From Xanthostigma xanthostigma (lineage: Eukaryota; Arthropoda; Insecta; Raphidioptera; Raphidiidae): a stretch of 64,000 nucleotides of DNA. Positions 48,201 through 57,224 of this stretch are shown piece after piece. The notes beneath the pieces are model-generated. The model saw only the letters and a list, made by a program, of their open reading frames with translations. It was not told where the DNA came from and did not search any database. The stretch covers positions 54,893,901-54,957,900 of the forward strand of contig OY754465.1 in the NCBI GenBank assembly GCA_963575645.1. Direction: 5' to 3'. Every line of letters starts with the position of its first letter. The stretch's first letter is position 1. The translations under genes and the position numbers were made by a program.

Positions 48201-50602
48201 AGGTAGGTACTTATTAATTTTAATTTTATTGTAGTTCATTAACAATAGTACCATACAAAATGACCAAAGTTTAGAAAAAATAATTTTGTTCTTAAGATGA
48301 AAGAGTGTTTTCTTTTTATTTGTTGTGTGTACCTACTATTAGGTAAATACTTCTTATTAAAAAAAAAATTGTTTTGGAGCTTTTATTTTATAATGATTAG
48401 TTAAAATATCATAGGCTGAATGATTAATATGTGATTAATTTAAAAATTAAAAAAAAAAAATAATAAAGCCTGATTATGATAATGTTTACTTTATTTTTCC
48501 CACGAAAAAAAAGTTTCGGTTTCGGTTTCGGCCGAAACTGAGACTGAGGCCGAAATTCGGTTTCGGCCGTAAAACTAATTTCGGTCGGACACTACGGCAC
48601 TATATTTATAATAAATAATCTACTTACTTGTAAGTTAGCTGTGCTGAATCCTTTATTAACATCTTCGGTTAATAAAGTAATGGCTGCAGTATTTCCGGGC
48701 ACTCTATAAATTCCAATCACATCGAGTCCCCGTTCTTCAACAATTTTCGTACAGGTTTCAACCAACAACGGTACAAATTCGGAAGACGTCGACATCGGAC
48801 ACAACTCGAGCGGGATTCCGATCGTCGCACCTTCGGGTGCCGTCGGAGAACTCGGAGATCCGGCGCCGTGATGTATTTTTCGGAACTGTTTGACAACACG
48901 ACCCCACGTTTTCGATTTCGGCGACGGTAAATTGTCGGTGGTCTGAGACGGTTTGCGCGTTTTGTTTACGGGCGACTGTCCCGTCGGTGAACGGTTACGG
49001 AAAGACGTTAGTTTGCGTATCGATTTGTGACCGGGCAACGGTGACAGACGGCTAGCGCCTTGAACTTGTATGCTCGTAACGGCAGGTACTTGCTGCGGAC
49101 ATGCCTGTTGCTTGTTGGGCGAAGTACACTCCTAAAATTAAAACAAAATATTATACCTCTATTTAAAATGTTATGATTACATTTTTTAAATGATTTTCAA
49201 TCAACACTAATATTTCTTCCATGTTTCGTCAGGGAATAGAAGTATAAACGAAAATGGGGTAGCAAATTCATGTACAAGATAAGGGTAATACTTAAATATA
49301 ATAGCTGATCCGACTGTTTCAGTTCCCAAAATACAGTGACGCCCTCAGTTCATTTATCAGTACCGCAATACATAAAAAAGAGACTGTATTTTACACTACA
49401 CACTACAGAAGTAAAGTTGGTTACGCGTGCGCGCACACAGAGATTTTTATCGCATTTTTTACGCATACAAAACTATCTGTTAAATAAATGATGGCACAGT
49501 AAACCTTCTTTTTACTGTACGATCATTAGTTGGAGATATCAACGGTAAAAATAAAAGGTTACTTTTTACTAGCGATGCATCCGATACCGATATATGTAGT
49601 GTAACCGAGCGTGTTGTCTCGTCTATTTCGTTGCATACGAGGCACGAACAATGCTCGGGGAAACTTGAGTTTCCAAATGAGTTCTGTCGCATCTGAGAGA
49701 CTATTTTCCAGCGCAGGTTTTATTCAAACAGACTTGCGAAATCGCCTTTCTCCGAAAAACTTAAGATTACTTTGTTTTTTAAACAAAAATTTTATCAATA
49801 TTAATTTTAATTACTAAAATTTTTAATTATCTAATATTAACCTATGTCTCTACTTTTTATATTAATAAAAAAAAAAATCTGACTTGTGATTTATTTATTA
49901 TACATTCATTTTTGAATTCACAATAAGCGTATCGGTATCGGTATCGCCGATAAACAGTCGCATAGCAAACAGAAAAATACCAAATTGAAGCTTAAACCTG
50001 GAATTATCCGGGAATTCAATGTAACCTGGAAATATCAGTGAATTTTACAAAGTATTAGGGAAAAATAGCATTTTGGAGTTTAAAAATGTTTAAACTCCAA
50101 AATGCTATTTTTCCCTGGTATTTCCACGTTACATTGAATTTCCTGATAATTCCAGGTTTTCCAGGTCTGTGCCCTCCCTCCTATATATAGTCGATATTTG
50201 GTATGCCAAGTGTCGACTATATATAGGCTCAATGTTCATTCATTGGCGGGGTTCTTCTAGGTGTGTCACCTAGGCCCTTTTTATTCATAGCGTTTCTTAA
50301 CGCTTTCAATCGCATGAATCGAACAGTGCGCTCAGTGAAATTTTACTAAGAAAATCTAAACTTACTTTTTCCTGTTCGTTGGACGTCGGCTGACCGGCCT
50401 GTTCTTGAAGACTGCGGACCCAGTGCGCCATGTCTGCCACATGCTCGGCTTGCAACAGCAATTCCTGTCCGGCCGCGCTCACCCGTAACACGTTCTTGCG
50501 CTTTGTATAGTCGCCGGCGACGTCCACCAGGGAACACCTGACGTCCACCGAACCGACGACGCCGGGCAAAGAGCTGTCGGCTTCGCTTGCGCCCATTGGA
50601 CT
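35271..50602 (-). CDS. RhoGAP protein, ARHGAP21/23 family (spliced, 9 exons, 5'-partial)
   Basis: Rho-family GTPase-activating protein; this family speeds GTP hydrolysis by Rho GTPases (Cdc42/RhoA) at membranes, junctions and the Golgi. Nine exons join with matching phase and GT/AG borders: 50366-50602, 48628-49131, 47260-47634, 47001-47145, 45420-45610, 43830-44172, 41247-41704, 40503-40620, 35271-36295. Together they give 3396 nt, or 1131 residues plus stop. Order: second half of a PH domain, basic Ser/Pro linker, RhoGAP domain with the arginine-finger motif GIYRVPG and the motif NKMEARNLAIVFGPTLVR, an acidic stretch, then a long Ser/Lys/Asn-rich tail holding the family motif RRHTVGG. Vertebrate ARHGAP21/23 have the same PH-RhoGAP-tail order and a very similar GAP core. 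The PDZ domain and first PH half are not seen here. Family assignment is from remembered motifs, not a search; the domain call is very secure. Confidence 0.93.
36695..37262. mobile_element. Foldback mariner derivative carrying transposase C-termini
   Basis: The ends CAAGGTGGCGCAGAGGAAAC and its exact complement are flanked by TA. The two arms (about 270 bp each) meet near 36985. Each arm encodes, in opposite directions, the C-terminal region of a mariner/Tc1-type transposase (see next entry). It lies in the 4.2-kb last intron of the RhoGAP gene. Confidence 0.85.
36807..37001 (-). pseudogene. mariner/Tc1-type transposase C-terminal fragment (left arm)
   Basis: The frame reads LKSKVYANKPRTLQELK, then IRQEIARVPHEM and FQERLEMCDREAGRHLTDII, the well-known tail of mariner-like transposases after the DDE domain. 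The right arm (about 37006-37149, plus) encodes nearly the same peptide with small changes. Neither has a catalytic domain. Confidence 0.75.
38079..38446. mobile_element. pogo/Tigger-type MITE with TA target
   Basis: Ends CAGTAGAACCTCTTGTAAG and CTTAAAGAGGTTCTACTG are inverted, bordered by TA, and match the Tigger-type terminus. The interior repeats TTTCGAGT-AATCGAG and GACTTATGAAGG. Non-coding; intronic. Confidence 0.83.
39212..39780. repeat. CTAGCCGTTACCCGCGGCTTCG dispersed repeat
   Basis: It starts CTAGCCGTTACCCGCGGC, a form common to many insect repeats (Helitron- or RTE-related), and runs to about 39780 with text such as CGAGAAAGGAGTAACTATGC and an inverted partner CTTTCTCGACGTAGACGCCC. 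The frame inside it has no family resemblance. Confidence 0.45.
40503..40620 (-). CDS. RhoGAP gene exon: short tail exon
   Basis: 118 nt, phase 0 start and one base over. It encodes ITLIGGDVASQHRFGSLDSL... ending SIDLSDD and then a split Gly codon. Acceptor TTTGCGCAG, donor GACG|GTGAGA. It was too short to stand out as an open frame and is supported by phase agreement with both neighbours. Confidence 0.85.
40736..40973. mobile_element. Foldback MITE in RhoGAP intron
   Basis: TACCACATTTTTAAAACGAA pairs with TTCGTTTTAAAACTGTGGT, and inward AACGAAAAACGTGGGGCGCA pairs with TGCGCCCCACGTTTTTCGTT. Arms about 100 bp. Confidence 0.78.
41247..41704 (-). CDS. RhoGAP gene exon: Ser/Asn-rich tail
   Basis: 458 nt; with one carried base it makes 153 codons. 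Acceptor TTGTTGTAG, donor CAG|GTTAGA. The protein begins DIIRKSLRNAG and contains RLTSSPQKMMLRRGSSVES, a basic-Ser pattern of the kind bound by kinases or 14-3-3 proteins. No folded domain is evident. Confidence 0.88.
41800..42440. repeat. ACACCAC-GGG repeat family, left part
   Basis: CACACCACAAGGGTTG, CATCATGGCGCGCAGG and TACTATTTTCCTTCATACC match 59.19-59.35 kb. The hAT at 42451 interrupts it and the family resumes at 43383-43780 (AAGCAAGCAGCTTTGAGG shared with 59.4 kb). Confidence 0.55.
42451..43359. mobile_element. hAT element with palindromic satellite interior
   Basis: Perfect 8-bp duplications GTTTTAAT (42443-42450, 43360-43367) flank ends TAGTGTTGGGCGATTAT and ATCGATTATGCCCAACACTA. 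The interior is a series of palindromes built from CATTCGATT / AATCGAATG and ATTCATAATCGAT, repeated at least four times near 43140-43300. Confidence 0.85.
43383..43780. repeat. ACACCAC-GGG repeat family, right part
   Basis: Text such as TTAATTACATAAAAACACAG and GATGACAGCTGTTTGCGACT recurs at 59.38-59.46 kb. The frame 43411-43623 belongs to this repeat. Confidence 0.5.
43830..44172 (-). CDS. RhoGAP gene exon: tail with predicted helical segment
   Basis: 343 nt, phase 0 start, one spare base at the end. It holds YANLSQATQERVRRFEQETRA followed by MMAKHKLEASSRN, a charged, likely helical stretch that resembles the R-R-F-E-x-E-T region of ARHGAP21 tails. Acceptor ACATTTAG. The donor GCGG|GTTGGT is weaker than the others; I chose it because only this phase joins the next exon (GAT codon). 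Confidence 0.85.
44353..45169. mobile_element. hAT element with TTGGGTGAATTTT minirepeats
   Basis: The ends CAGGGGCAGACCTGCAT and ATGCGCCCCTG are inverted; flanks ATCTCAGC and GTCCCAGC agree at 6 of 8. Between 44795 and 45010 a unit of about 30 bp (core TTTTGGGTGAATTTT) is repeated with decay about seven times. Lies in a RhoGAP intron. Confidence 0.7.
45420..45610 (-). CDS. RhoGAP gene exon: basic/Ser tail
   Basis: 191 nt; with the spare base of the previous exon it makes 64 codons. Acceptor CGCTCAG|GC completes a Gly codon, donor GAG|GTCAGT. The protein is Lys/Ser-rich (GMKTKSSTGKEIAKVVKSS, RKMQRKSRKQSAS), low complexity and probably disordered or phosphorylated. Confidence 0.88.
45890..46217. 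mobile_element. hAT MITE with ATCGATA-rich interior
   Basis: Perfect 8-bp duplications GTAAGAAA (45882-45889, 46218-46225) flank ends TAGGGATGCAAAATGAT and ATATCATTGCAGCCCTA. The interior carries many ATATCGATA palindromes. In a RhoGAP intron. Confidence 0.87.
47001..47145 (-). CDS. RhoGAP gene exon: acidic segment after GAP domain
   Basis: 145 nt, phase 0 start and one spare base at its end. It begins VDWFFSEDEDD, matching the H-D-W-F-F-acidic motif that follows the GAP domain in ARHGAP21/23. Acceptor ACTGTCAG, donor GTATGT. The intron before it (47146-47259) is only 114 bp, the shortest of the gene and the only one with no repeat visible. Confidence 0.9.
47260..47634 (-). CDS. RhoGAP gene exon: core of RhoGAP domain
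   Basis: 125 codons, phase 0/0, acceptor TTTTTCAG and donor CAT|GTAAGT. It holds DPRWNDVNVVSSLLKSFF, RRLPDSLFT, LPDNHYETLKYLCLHLKRV and NKMEARNLAIVFGPTLVR: the Lys of LLKSFFR and the Asn/Pro of the last motif complete the GTPase contact surface. All catalytic-site residues I can judge are intact, so it should be an active GAP. Confidence 0.96.
47930..48594. mobile_element. hAT MITE rich in TTTCGG motifs
   Basis: Duplications CAGCACTA and CGGCACTA (7 of 8) flank ends TAGTGTCCGACCGAAATTTC and AATTTCGGTCGGACACTA. Both subterminal regions repeat GGTTTCGG / CCGAAACC; the middle is AT-rich. In the intron splitting the RhoGAP domain. Confidence 0.83.
48628..49131 (-). CDS. RhoGAP gene exon: linker and first part of RhoGAP domain
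   Basis: 168 codons, phase 0/0, acceptor TTTTAG|GAG and donor CAA|GTAAGT. A basic Ser/Pro linker (SIRKLTSFRNRSP, KTWGRVVKQFRK) leads into the GAP domain: IPLELCP, EFVPLLVETCTKIVEERGL, then the catalytic loop IGIYRVPGN. The Arg in GIYRVPG is the arginine finger of the family. It ends in ...FSTANLQ, a classic boundary before the conserved D-x-x-W of the next exon. Confidence 0.95.
49570..49964 (+). mobile_element. hAT remnant with dimerisation domain
   Basis: It opens TAGCGATGCATCCGATACC and closes around GGTATCGGTATCGCCGAT. The plus frame 49611-49817 ends in the hAT C-terminal dimerisation motif (see next entry). The right terminus is decayed, so the end is approximate. Confidence 0.7.
49611..49817 (+). 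pseudogene. hAT transposase C-terminal dimerisation domain fragment
   Basis: SSVASERLFSSAGFIQTDLR followed by NRLSPKNLRLLCFLNKNF is the conserved end of ZBED/hobo-like hAT transposases (S-V-x-S-E-R-L-F-S-x-A-G ... R-N-R-L). The catalytic part is missing. It lies antisense to the RhoGAP gene. Confidence 0.8.
49994..50158. mobile_element. Small foldback element
   Basis: AAACCTGGAATTATCCGGGA pairs with TCCTGATAATTCCAGGTTT, and the inner block AAATAGCATTTTGGAGTTTA is followed by its exact complement, giving a long hairpin about 200 bp upstream of the 50366 exon on the intron side. Confidence 0.8.
50366..50602 (-). CDS. RhoGAP gene exon: C-terminal half of PH domain
   Basis: 79 codons, phase 0 at both ends, acceptor TTTGCAG and donor GTAAG. 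It contains the PH strands and final helix (TKRKNVLRVSAAG, LLLQAEHVADMAHWVRSLQE), with the invariant helix Trp. The GC-rich sequence contrasts with flanking introns. The exon starts inside the beta3/beta4 region, so a complete PH domain needs an upstream exon that I do not find in this window. Confidence 0.92.
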
Positions 50603-51659
50603 CTGCAAACAAAAAATACTGTCGTCAGTAAAACGGCTCTGAACAGGGAAGCAGTATGGTTGGGTAACAGCTCAGATAAAAACTCGGGTCGCAAATGTAT
50701 AGTGTATTTGCCAATACAGGCGAACTATTAGTTAGTTTTTTGTCAAAATAAAAAATGTAAACCCTTAATTCACCTCTGAAAATATTTTTATTGTAATTGC
50801 AATCTTATTGTCATTTGTCAATCAAACATCTGCGCCAAATTGCATACACCCTTCAATAAGAAAATCCGTATCAGCAAACTAGTGTCAGACCGATTTTATT
50901 AAAATTTTAGCAGCACATTTTAATTACACATTATTTACAAAAGAGTCAAATTTCAATTTTAAATCCATTTTGAGAATATTTCCGTTATTATTGCGCCCAA
51001 AAATATTTTCAACCCCTAAAAACCACCCTACAAATGGTCCGATTGAGCCCATTTTAAATAGGCTTCGTGCGGCAATGAATTTCAACATGTGGTTCACATT
51101 TTGGTAAGATTAATTAACTCTTTGGAAAGTTATTGCCCGTACACATAAAAATCTATAAACGTACAAAATTATGCAAGATGAACGTCAAGAAATTTTTGTC
51201 TGATCCTTAGGTCCCACCATCCGAAATAGTGTATGTGCCATATATGGTAAATAATAAACATCTTCGGGTAATACCCTATTTTTTTATTTTAATTAAGGTA
51301 GGGCTCTAGAGAAGAAATCGTTAATATACTCATATTTCAGTAATTAAGATAACACCGTTACAGTATCATTACGTAATAACTGAAAAAGAGATAAAATTAG
51401 TGTTACGTTAATTAGGTAAGCTTAATTTTACTCAATTTTATAAATTACTTAAATGAATTATCTCCTCAATAATTAACGAAAATAGCTGGAACTGGAGAAG
51501 TACAACACAATTTAATAAACTTAAATTTAATTTCTAAAATTATAATCAAACATCAAATCACTTTAATTATTTTCCGGTATAATAAAATTTTCGTTCCCAA
51601 GACAGCTGTTCTCTCTTTTTGGGTTAAGTTTTACTATTTCAAGAGTTTTCTATTTTTCA

Positions 51660-51995
51660 TTAGAGAAGTATCTTTCGTTTGTTACCCATGTCAAGAGGGT
51701 TGTGAACAAAAAGAAAATCCGCCATCTTGGGGCGTTGCTATATCGGAATTACAATGACGTCACATAGCTTTATCGTATCCCACTCGTCAAACTCTTTCAT
51801 TTGACACCCATGTCAAAAGGGTTGTGAATAAAAATGCAAGCCGCCATCTTGGGGCGTCCGCCATATTGAATATATGCATTGTTACCGGACTTACATATTA
51901 CGGACGTGTGCAAAATTTCAAAACTCTAGCTTATTTAGATCCAGTCGAAATTTTGATCGCAAGATTTGACTCAAACTGACACACTGATAGTCTAA
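51660..51995. repeat. Two-unit repeat ACCCATGTCAA-AGGGTTGTGAA
   Basis: Two imperfect units about 135 bp apart (ACCCATGTCAAGAGGGTTGT near 51688; ACCCATGTCAAAAGGGTTGT near 51806), each followed by GCCGCCATCTTGGGGCGT or a close variant. Unclassified; in the first intron. Confidence 0.6.
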
Positions 51996-52000
51996 GATCC

Positions 52001-52475
52001 GGTATTAGAAATATATACCCTCATCTGTTATTTGATGACAAAGATTGTATGTTAGATAATATTATATACATCGATAAATCGCACATGGGTTGCCTAGCTA
52101 AATCGCGTACCGATGCTGTTAAATTAAATAAATTCTAATTAACTTTTTTGGATCAACATCTCCGGTTCGTAAAACTGAAAAATAGAGCCTAAGATGAGAG
52201 AATATGACACAAGGAATTGGAATATACCATTGATTTCTATACATAAATAGAGATCATTCATCATAAATATACCTTGTAAATAGTCGTGTTCTGTGTACTT
52301 TGAGTTTATTTGTTTTGTTAACATTTTATTAGTGTCATTATATCTAGATTATTATGATTAACAAATCGGGGAAGTTGATCCAAAAAATTAAAATTTATTT
52401 TATTTAATAGCAACGATACGCGATTTAGCTTTGCCATCATCAAATGACAGATATGAGGGTATATATTTCTAATAA
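52001..52475. mobile_element. Foldback element GGTATTAGAAATATAT, short copy
   Basis: GGTATTAGAAATATATACCC and GGGTATATATTTCTAATA are inverted ends. Inner blocks (GGTTGCCTAGCTAAATCGCG, GCCTAAGATGAGAGAATATG) match the larger copy at 18994-20742. Confidence 0.72.
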
Positions 52476-52624
52476 AAGCTTGTAAAAACAACTGAATTAA
52501 AAATCCCACGCGTGGAACGCTCACACCGCTCACTTTCGCCGCGAACCTGTCAACAAATCGACAAAAGTGTAGGCTTCTAGCCGCTAAAAGATCACCCGAT
52601 GCCGTCAACGAAGTAAATTCTTAC

Positions 52625-52786
52625 CCAGGAGCCGGTCGAACCCCATCTTCGCAGACCGCGTCTTCCGAACAGTCCGTGAGTTGAGAAATGCAACGGGATG
52701 CACGATAGAGATCCCGTCACGACGTCACCGCCTCCCGTCATGCCGTGCATGCTCGCGTACAGAACACCCAGATGTTGTTCAATCAT
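52625..52786 (-). CDS. Candidate alternative first coding exon of the RhoGAP gene
   Basis: An ATG opens a 54-codon frame that ends exactly in phase 0 at a strong donor (TGG|GTAAGA) and would join in frame to the exon at 50602. An in-frame TGA lies 24 nt upstream of the ATG, so if coding it is an initial exon. The stretch is much richer in GC than its surroundings, as are the proven exons. The peptide (Gly/Arg-rich, ending GLRRWGSTGSW) does not resemble the PH strand expected immediately upstream of 50602, so it would make an isoform lacking the PDZ and half of the PH domain. It could instead be chance. Confidence 0.4.
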
Positions 52787-53206
52787 AACACTTCTTCGCG
52801 CCTCTCAAAAGTGTTACGCATACTTTATTGTATCAATAACTGATCGACGCATTCCGATATTGAATAAAAAAAAGAACACTTTCAGCACTCACTTTTAATA
52901 ACAATATTGTTATTTATTATTAATAATGTACTTTTGACATTTCAAGTTCACTTTATTATATATTTACAGTTTCGGCAAATATGTGTTTATGATTTCAAGT
53001 GTTATATTATTAATGTCTGTCTGAAAATAAATGTAAAACATTTATTTATACATTCGCTGTCGAGAGTTAATGGCTCACGATATTTTTGCATATTGCGGGA
53101 ATGTAGTATCCGAAAAAATCGTTATGGAAGACCACACTTGCTTCCGTATTCCAATATTCTTTTTGAATACGGAAATTTGCAAGAAAGCCTTTACGGGTTA
53201 AATCCA

Positions 53207-54075
53207 TACTAATATTACAAAGACGTAAAGTTTGTATGCAGGAGGTAATCTTCGAAACTACTCATCCGATTTCAAAAATTTTCTCACCAATATTTAGAAC
53301 GGACCCTCAGGATGGCCACAGGCTAAATATTATCGTGTTGAAATAAAAGCGCTTTTCGTGGAGACCAATTATGCAGCGTAATCTATACTGATATTATACA
53401 GAGTGAGTTTTTTAACTTGATGCTTTTTTTACAGCGTGTAAAAATCGAATAGACAAGCAAATATTTCAAATAGTTTTTTTATCAAAACTCAAAAATAAGA
53501 GAGAAACAGCCTTTCGAAGTTTAAATAAATTTTATTAAATTTTCTTTATTTTTGAGGTCGGTCCTGGGGTTATATTATGTCACTATGGAAATAAGTTGTT
53601 ATTATCAAGTATGTGTATTGTTCTATTTTTGAGAGAATTGTGTGTGCCTCAATTATTTTTGATAATAACATATTTCCATAGTGACATAATATGACCCCAG
53701 GACCGACCTCAAAACTAAAGAAAATTTAATAAAATTTATTTAAACTTCGAAAGGCTGTTTCTCTCTTATTTTTGAGTTTTGATAAAAAAACTATTTGAAA
53801 TATTTGCTCGTCTATTTGATTTTTACACGCTGTAAAAAAAAAGCATCAACTTAAAACTCACCCTGTATAAAGAGGTAAAGTTTGTAAGTTTGGATGCAGG
53901 AGGTAATCTCCGGAACTAATAATCCGATTTCAATTTTTTTTTCACCAATATTTAGAACGGATTTTCAAGATGGACATAGGCTATAATATTATCGCGTTAA
54001 AATAAAAGCGCTTTACGTGGTGACCAATTTCGCAACTTAAGTCGTCGAAAAAACGGTGTCAATCTACAATTTCAA
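53207..54075 (+). mobile_element. Helitron-like fragments, two in tandem
   Basis: CATACTAATATTACAAAGAC at 53207 starts one fragment; TCTATACTGATATTA near 53382 starts another, which is split by the foldback at 53399 and resumes at 53868 (AAGAGGTAAAGTTTGTAAG). Both share GATGG-CATAGGCTA and AAAAGCGCTTT blocks with 21051. Confidence 0.55.
53399..53865. mobile_element. Foldback Tc1/mariner-type MITE with TA target
   Basis: Ends CAGAGTGAGTTTTTTAACTT and AAGTTGATGC complement, closing AAAACTCACCCTG. Arms of about 200 bp pair almost fully around a centre near 53630. TA on each side, inserted in the Helitron-like fragment. Confidence 0.82.
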
Positions 54076-54289
54076 GCGAGATTCTTCATGGCTCCAACAT
54101 TAATTCGTTTGTGTGTACGGATGAAATCACGTCCTGGATTCTTCCAGTTTTAACGCTATCTACAGATTATACAACGGCACATGTTCTACTCGAATAACGA
54201 ACACACGCATCAGATGTTACGATATCAACGGGGTTCTTGTAACCTCCTAAGGAGCCTGTCACTGAGAACATTAATTACTTGTAACTCGC

Positions 54290-54529
54290 AAGGCAGTGTT
54301 GTTAATAAAGGATGGGAAAACTAACTGTATATTGTGCAACCAGTGCGGTAAGTCGTCGATTGCCCACGACGGCGCAGTTGGGAGCACGAACGAACTGAGT
54401 GTGTCCACCAGCTCGAATGGGCAATCCCCCCCTACAATCTTCCCATTTTCGCAACACCGTTGTACCAACATCATCCGCGAGAAAGTTTGCTCCTGCGAGA
54501 AACGGCACGTCAAGTTTGCTTGTACACAA
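54290..54529. other. GC-rich segment open in several frames
   Basis: Four overlapping frames on both strands stay open here, ending exactly where the Helitron-like element starts. None resembles a known family to me. It could be a fragment captured from a gene or an exon; nothing decides this. Confidence 0.3.
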
Positions 54530-55049
54530 TCTATACCTACTAATATATAAAGCTGAAGAGTTTGTTTATAATATAATATGGTATGGCTGTCCGGTGTCTG
54601 TATATATAGTAACGGATTACAAAATCCACATACTGTGAGAGTTGTTTTTTTAATGAATTATACAGACGTTAGCTCAATTAATTAAAATAAATACAATCGT
54701 GGCTTAGTCTGTAATTGAACAGTTTTAAAGATTCCTAGAGCGAATTTTTTAAGCTGAAGGAGTTTGTTTGTTTCTTTGGTTGAACGCGCTAATCTCAGGA
54801 ACTACTGGTTCGAACTAGAAAGATTTTTTTTGTTGGATAGTCCATTTATCGAGGAAGGCTATAGGCTATGTATTATCACGCTACGACCAATAGGAGCGGA
54901 GCATCAATGAAAAATGTAAATGAAAATTTGTCCGTCCGAAAAAAACTTTTGAAAGGTAACTCCGATCATCATGAAATTTGGACACAACATTCATCTCCTC
55001 CCTCCCATTCGTTCTTTTGCACCCGGGTGAAATTGGGCGGGACCGCTAG
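54530..55049 (+). mobile_element. Helitron-like non-autonomous element
   Basis: Starts TCTATACCTACTAATATATA after A and ends GGGCGGGACCGCTAG before T, the Helitron pattern (5' TC, 3' CTAG, inserted between A and T). It contains GCGCTAATCTCAGGAACTAC and GCACCCGGGTGAAATTGGGC, shared with 5649-6208. Confidence 0.72.
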
Positions 55050-55726
55050 TATAAAATAAAAATACCAAATGCGAGCCGAAGTCGCAAGGAGAGCGTTCCG
55101 TCTTCCGTGAGAACTTTAAGACTTATAATTCTCGTTTTGGGATTTCTCAACTTGAGAAGAGATTAACTGTATAATTTCTCCGTTTTCCCATCCCCAATTC
55201 ATAATGTACCGTTCGCGGTGTGCCTCTGACGTCAAGTTTTGATACAAAAATGCACTTGGTGTCAAAATAACGCACCGCGTTAAGAGCGAGTGCCTTTCTC
55301 TTTACAAACCAACACACTGTCGCAGCACGTGTCTCACACATACACACGTGTTACACGCCGCCATTGTATAAACATAATGCACACGTGCGTACAGGGACCG
55401 GCATAAACGATTTCACACTACCATTTTTTTTCCTGACGATTTACGTACATTTTCCGGAATGACCTTCAAGTTTCCAGAAAACGAAATGTTGGGTTGCAAA
55501 AAACAATTTCAGAAAATAAGGTTTAACAATGGCCTAAATAAATAAACTAATTTAAAAAAAAAACAAGCTTTTATTAGTTGTTAATAAAAAAGAACTAAAA
55601 AGTAAAAAATAATTTTATTCTGATTTGAAATAAGCCGTTCTATATATACGTACTTATAATAATAGTCTCAAGTTTTCAATTAAAAGCGTATTATACACCC
55701 TCTTTTTTTCTCTCTTGCTTTTAAAC

Positions 55727-56245
55727 CAGAGGTCCCCGAACTTTTTTGTCTCGTAGACCACTTGCCATGTTTTTCGATTTTGGGTAGACCCCCTGATTAT
55801 CTGATATTGATTTTTTGCATATTCATTAATTGCAAATGTATTTTCGACAACCGGTATAGTGCTACTTACTTTGAACGATTTTTTATAACGGTAGTGAAGT
55901 GTAGTGTGAAATGTTTAGTTTTATACATTTATTAATTAGATTCAAATTAAAATTTACTTTCTGTTACATAAAATAACTAAGCAAAAAATAAATGCTTTTA
56001 GTGTGAGGGATGAACCTGATGCTTTAATAATAAATTTTCAACATTTGGCATCAATTTAGTTAGATTTAATCTTAAATCTCCTCCGTTAACGATGTCCAGT
56101 TTGTTTCTTTTTTTGTTAGGAGATTCACTATCGTTGACCCCCATTTTCATTTCATGGACCCCCAATTTTTTTCCCGCTGACCTGAACCCCTTGCAAGTTG
56201 TCGTCGACCCCTGGGGGTCGATATAAACCACTTTGGGAATCACTG
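55727..56245 (-). mobile_element. hAT element with transposase C-terminal remnant, copy 2
   Basis: Duplications TTTTAAAC and TATTAAAC (7 of 8) flank ends CAGAGGTCCCCGAACTT and CCACTTTGGGAATCACTG. In reverse it matches 9161-9694. The minus frame 55998-56261 keeps NGGDLRLNLTKLMPNV followed by a short HQVHPSH tail, the end of a hAT transposase. Confidence 0.85.
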
Positions 56246-56574
56246 TATTAAACTGTAACACGCTTTTATTTGAGAACTTGAGACTATGATAATTACCTAC
56301 GTATAAAACGGCTTATAGGTATATTTCCAATCGGAATGAAATTATTTTAACTTTTTAGTTCTTATCTATTAACAAATATAATAAAAGCAAATTAAAAAAA
56401 AATTAATTTGACTTTGTTTTTAGTGTGTTTTATTAAAAGTGCGATTTGCAGCCGGTCGAAAGCCGGACCGGCCAGTTAGTTATTATAATATTGCATTATC
56501 AACTTAAGTACACATACGTATGCAAAATTTCAGCTTAATCGGAAACCGGGAAGTGGGTCAAATTTATCTGATTT

Positions 56575-56596
56575 CAGACAGACAGACAGACAGACG
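56575..56596. repeat. (CAGA)n microsatellite
   Basis: About five CAGA units (ACAGACAGACAGACAGACGC). Confidence 0.8.
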
Positions 56597-57224
56597 CCGG
56601 GACAGGTGAAAGTAAATAAAAGCTTATAAAAAATTAAAACTAGTTTTCTCTTCAAGAGAATATTACTTATCAGGTCTTTTTATCATAATATGCTTTTTGC
56701 CTGCTTTTATTAAATCATTTTACAATTAGAAAACAATTTATGTGGTAGTGACAGTAATTTCTGCCCGACACTGTACTATATTCAAATCATACTGAACATG
56801 TAAGTTTACTTAACTCTTAACGCCCACAATCTAAGATATATTACAAGCTATTTTCTCTATGATTACACGATATGTTTTATACTAAGATATGTTCTGTTCA
56901 TTTTATAAAAAGAATAATTATTGAACAGCCAAATCATTGATCACAATCAAAAAACGCTAATTAAATACACAAAACGCAAATGTCCGTTCAAAATTTATTT
57001 CGAAAGATTTTTTAGATTTTTTTCCTTTTTTTTGATATACATTTATTTATGTCATCTTATGTCGGGTTCACATGGAGGACGCAAAGAAGCAAGTTGGTTA
57101 TATATTCCATTCGAGCAAATATTGATCGACAAGGCAATCGGTTCATTAGGCAGACCATTTACTAAAAAGTCTTATTAACAGGAATACAAAATATACGTTT
57201 TGGTCGAGAGTCGGCGTTATATAT

